A stretch of 64,000 nt of DNA from Scatophagus argus. Taxonomy: Eukaryota; Chordata; Actinopteri; Scatophagidae. The stretch lies in the NCBI RefSeq assembly GCF_020382885.2, contig NC_058496.1, forward strand, positions 22,548,501 through 22,612,500, written 5' to 3'. This document shows positions 60,001 to 64,000 of the stretch, piece by piece (position 1 is the first letter of the stretch; every line of letters begins with the position of its first letter). A model generated the notes under the pieces. That model had not been told where the DNA came from and ran no database searches. It saw only the letters and a program-made list of their open reading frames with translations. Position numbers and translations under genes: made by a program.

Positions 60001-63000
60001 TTGTCACTACTCTGTCACCTTCTCATCTGCTAGGAAACACGCAAACACAAACACACACAGGATGTTGCATAAGTGGAGAGCATGGGCCTTAAATTTGATA
60101 GTGTCAGTTTTATTTTGTCGATCACGATTAGCAACTTAAAAGAAAAACAGTTCTGTGAAATCCAGTAGCATGGAGGGCCTTCTACATTTTGGAAATCCTC
60201 TGCTTCTTGGTACACCTCAACTCATCACAAGGAAATGTTCATGACAATAATAATAACTATTTACATTTCATAACCAGAGTGCCACTCACTGATATGTCTT
60301 TGTGTGTCAATGCTGAGGTGTGTGGCAGGTCCATAGCCGGCCATGTTGAAGGCTCTAACTGTGACACTGCAGTTCCCCTCCTGCACCACCAGGAGTGCTG
60401 TCCCCTCTGTGACGTTTTGAATCAAACTGCCCTGAAGCTGCTGCTTCTTCATCACTGGCTTGTAGCTCACCTGGTATCCAAGGATATGACCTCCAGGAAC
60501 AAGGAGGTCATAATCCTGCAGCGAAGCAAGATCAAATCAAATTTTACACCACATTTGTTGAAAATATTTAGACTAGCACAGCACTTGATTTTTATTTTGT
60601 TTCGTTCTTAGTCTTTTGATGAAAGTTTATATTTTAGTTCAAAAAGCCAGTAGAGTTCACTAATAGGAGAACCCAAGAACGTTTTTGCTTTTATTAAAAA
60701 AAAAAAAAAAAAGCTGTAATATCTAGATCACAACTTTTCCAAAAGCGGCCATTTACTGTATTTGACATTTCGAGCCTGGTGTAATATTCCTATTCACACA
60801 GACTTCTTTTTTGTGGCTTTAAAACTACCCACCCACAAAGTGCCTGTCATGAACACCAGTGGTTGCACCCAGGGCAATCTTTACACAAAAGAAGAGGCAA
60901 CCACATCTCCTTTCAACACAGACTTTTGTTGGCTATTGTACCTGCTATTGGGTCAAGTGATGTTGTGTGTGACTCCCATTTTGATACCAAGATACTGCCA
61001 ATGTTTACATGGAGTTATGATGGACAATACGTGGAAGATTAGGCACATCTACTGGCATGGTCGGGAGATGAAAATGTCATTTTACTTCCTTGGACACTTT
61101 GGCTGTTGCAAAGACCAAATTTATGTCCACTCCTGAGATTCTTTGCCATATAATGGACCATCAAATGGACTTGATACTTGCAGAAGATGATCTTACATAT
61201 AGATATATTATATATAGATCTTATATACTAAACAAGAGAGGTTTTATACACGACTACTACAAATATTTCCAGTGTACCTTCCATATGAGGTGAAGGAGAA
61301 AAGATCCAAGGTCTGTTTTCTCTACTCTGTAACATACCTCCAGGGGCCAGGAGGGGACTGGCAAAGAAAAAGCAAAAACTTAAAAGTGTCAGTGGTTTAT
61401 TGCATTGTGGTCAGGTATGCTGGCAAAGTATTTAAATAATAACCTTGTAGAATTCAGTCCCAGCCTACAAATATTTATAACTCTTACCTCTGTCCAGTGT
61501 CCTTGCAGTGACATCAAAGCTCCAGTCACTCCAGATGTTAGATGTCCCTCTGCAGGCCACTGCAGCTCTATATACGGTAAATGGCAGGAGGCCTTTGATC
61601 TTGTAAGTCACTGTCTGATCTTGATGTGCGGGGAAAACGTGTGGAGCCTGGAAAGCACAAAACATCAGCAAAGAAAACAAAAGCTGACTTCATGCAGTAA
61701 CCTATTTGGTGGTTTCTGGCTCTGTCCAAAGCAATGTGTATCATATCTCCATGATGTATATCTCCATCACCCATTGTGAAGAAATCTCATCAACTGTCCT
61801 CCAGGTAATTAATGTAAGACTGTACAATGTTCTCAAGTAACAGCAATGTTTGTATGATGCTAACCTGGGTCCATCTGTGAGTGTGGTTGACTCTGTAGCG
61901 AAGTCGACAGCTGCCACGACTGCTACTTCTCCAAGAAACATGGACAGAGTCCACAGTGGAGCCAAGCACAGTTAATACTGGTTGAGACGGTTTGACTGAA
62001 TAGAAGAGAGGAGAATTTATCTATTATTTATCTTATTCATGTTTGTCCAGTGGTTTGTCTGTGGATTGGTCAGTTAGCAATCTCATTAATTCTGAAAAAT
62101 TCACACTGCGAACAGCAGAGGAACACTACAGTCAGTGGGAGTTACACTCATTGCTGGGTAGTGATCAAAGTGAGTGATCAAATATTTGAGCCACTGACCT
62201 ATGTCATAAAGCAACACAGTGTGAGGGTATGACCAGATCTCACTCCCCATCGTATAGTCTCTTATCCTGGCTGTGATGTTGAGGATGGCTGCTGGGCTGA
62301 AGATTCCCTGACAGGATATGACATTGTCCCTGCTGAAGAAGAGAAAAGAAAGAAGGAGAGAAACCAAAAGAGAGAGAAAGAACAAAGGGATTCATCCACC
62401 AGTTTTCCATACCACTCAAACCTGGAACCATCTTGCTGTGAGGCAACAGGGCTAGCCACCACACCACCATGCAGTCAAAGGTGGAGGGATTAGTTTTCAA
62501 TACTACACATTTGATCTAACGCAAAAGCAGGAAATTCGCTTAAACTTTACACTTTTTGGAAAAAACAGCACTTACATTTAAGAAATATGAAATAATTAGT
62601 TTGACTGTTGGATTGATTAAAGCTGTAATATATGTAGCTATTTCATTTCAGTATTGAGCCCTTCGGTCAGTATTTACCTCCTGAAGACGAGTGAGAAGTC
62701 TGACATAGTGTTGCTGCTTGACTCCTCACTCCACTCACATGTCATGGATCTGTGTGATATCTGGTAGTAACAGGAAATGTTCAGGCTCTCTGCAGCAAAC
62801 AACAGATGATCTAATTTTAAGAACATACATGACCCCACATTTCATTAAAATCGGACAAATGGTGTCACAGTTACGACCTTTGAAACCTAAAAATTCATAG
62901 TTTGATGATTTGAAGAAGGCCTCAGATGTTTAAATAAAGCACATGAAGCACAGTTAAAGGTGACACATTTCATCAAGATTAGGGGTTATTACAAAATAAA

Positions 63001-63550
63001 TACATAAATACAACAACCAAAAATCAAGTTATTTGACTTCTGTGTGTGTGTGCATGTGCATACTCACTCTGTATAGAATGAGGCCCACAGTCTCGAATGT
63101 CAGTGACACACACTTGCTTGTCCTTTTCACACAGCTTCAGATTAGAACTCTTGACTGTCAGCTCTGACACGCAAGTACATTGAAAAGAAGACTGACTGAC
63201 AATCAGAGATGACAGCAAGTCTAAACAAATAAAATCTGAAATTAAAGCTTAATTTAAGAAGTAATTATCAGCACTCTTTAGGGCATCAGATCAGTTAATT
63301 CAAGATAAATCTAGTGCTAATCTAGTACTCCTATACAAATCAGAGAAGGCCATTTAAAATTTATACTACAGACTTAATCTACACTTTATATTGATTTGCT
63401 TAATCCATAAAGCTTGTCTTTTAAATAACAGCAAAATGTAACACTTGCCTTTTATAAAGAAAGAGTTTTGGGCAACTCACCATAAGAAAACACACAGAGG
63501 AGGTTCACCATTGTGCAGGAAGCAAGGCGCAGTTGAGGAGACCAGTTCAT
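54053..63550 (-). CDS. Class I cytokine receptor, IL12RB1/IL27RA/gp130 group (15 exons)
   Basis: Single-pass receptor for a helical cytokine, signalling through JAK-STAT. Exons on the minus strand: 63550-63481, 63220-63068, 62789-62678, 62332-62199, 61995-61865, 61647-61488, 61357-61278, 60515-60290, 59679-59479, 58152-58051, 57163-57023, 56633-56508, 55552-55468, 55367-55286, 54562-54053; phases close to 770 residues. After a leader comes a short Cys-rich stub (24-74), not a full Ig domain. The cytokine-binding module follows (C81, C92-E-W94) with WSDWS at 239-243, then three more fibronectin-like domains to about 545. The membrane span is about 546-572. Box 1 is FPPISNP (580-586). The 198-residue tail has tyrosines at 663, 685, 710 (YLMQ, a STAT3-type YxxQ), 756 and 764 (GYITS). 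Five domains without an Ig domain fit IL12RB1 or IL27RA better than IL12RB2 or gp130; the CYYQISHRSMTCEW segment resembles IL12RB1. The tail is about twice that of human IL12RB1, so the orthologue is left open. Confidence 0.9.
59025..59165 (+). repeat. Short degenerate tandem repeat (ATGAAATAAATAAATGTGGCATTA units)
   Basis: About four imperfect units of 30-45 bases containing GAAATAAATAAATGT and GGCATTA-type words, in receptor intron 9. Tandem, AT-rich and without coding meaning. Confidence 0.75.
62413..62476 (-). mobile_element. SINE head fragment of the 22822 family (receptor intron 3)
   Basis: In reverse orientation it reads a tRNA-like head matching 22830-22885: TGGTGGCTAGCCCTGTTGCCTC and CAGCAAGATGGTTCCAGGTTTGAG. 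The rest of the element is missing. Confidence 0.75.
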
Positions 63551-64000
63551 CTTGGACTCTTTCAAATGATACTATATCCAAAAGATCAGCTCATTCTAAA
63601 CATCCAACAACATCCATCCTGTGTTTAAACCCAGCATTTCACCATTCATCTAAATTAGCAAAAGATATCTCTGTTTCTCTGATGTGTTAATGATGAGGAA
63701 GCCTGCAGACAAACTTGCTGCCTCTACAGACTGAGCCGCTGAGGTCTCTGCAGTCAGGAAATTGCTCCATGTCTGTAAGCAACACCCATTAACCCATCAA
63801 ATGTGTGTTGAAATTTTAGTTTCCACTGAACTGATCACAGCTTGTCAAGAGCATCCCATGAAACTGAACTTGCACAAGAGTGGAATTAGAAAATTAAAAT
63901 AATTAAAGATGGCACATTTAGGATTGTAACATCAACACACTAATGGTTCTGGGATTACAAAGCCAGCGTGATTACAAGCCGCACTCCAGAGAGAGAGTTC
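63551..64000. other. Upstream flank of the cytokine receptor
   Basis: Contains the leader and presumably the promoter of the minus-strand receptor gene. Two in-line GAGGAAGC/CTGCAGAC-like stretches near 63693-63715 and a TTCAGGAAATTG-like stretch near 63757-63765 are compatible with ETS or STAT sites. They are too short to claim. Confidence 0.3.

Overview
This is vertebrate nuclear DNA, almost certainly from a ray-finned (teleost) fish. Genes are split into many short exons with GT-AG introns. CA/TG microsatellites are frequent. The interspersed repeats look like fish tRNA-derived SINEs, a decayed Tc1-like transposon and acanthomorph-type dispersed repeats. There are no prokaryotic operons, phage genes or CRISPR arrays.

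Five genes can be read exon by exon, and a sixth is represented by one exon. (1) 5180-6211 (-): a CpG-rich first coding exon of a low-complexity protein, possibly an alternative 5' exon of znf608. (2) 13037-22179 (+): gramd2b, a GRAM-domain, tail-anchored contact-site protein, 14 exons. (3) 24964-25944 (+): spmip10/tex43, a small sperm-axoneme protein, 4 exons. (4) 27784-44968 (+): slc12a2 (NKCC1), the Na-K-2Cl cotransporter, 26 coding exons and 1104 residues. (5) 47397-52487 (+): nudt12, an ankyrin-Nudix NAD(P)H pyrophosphatase with a possible C-terminal peroxisomal signal, 7 coding exons and 461 residues. (6) 63550-54053 (-): a class I cytokine receptor, 15 exons and 770 residues, with a WSDWS motif, five fibronectin-like domains, a membrane span, box 1 and a YxxQ tail motif. 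In every multi-exon model the exon phases close without a frameshift, which is strong internal support.

The order znf608?-gramd2b-spmip10-slc12a2-nudt12 uses genes that all map to human 5q21-q23, so the block is conserved synteny and not a functional operon. The genes have unrelated jobs: lipid/contact-site tethering, sperm microtubule doublets, ion transport and cell volume, NADH turnover, and immune signalling. The cytokine receptor is the lineage-interesting member, because its exact orthologue (IL12RB1/IL27RA/gp130 class) cannot be fixed by eye.

Spaces between genes hold SINEs, dispersed repeats, microsatellites and two long near-perfect hairpins. I do not see a wholly new biological system. 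The points most worth checking are the unassigned 5' exon, the receptor's identity and tail, two mutually frame-compensating start/donor pairs in spmip10, and a recurring placement of TG or CTGT microsatellites against splice acceptors.
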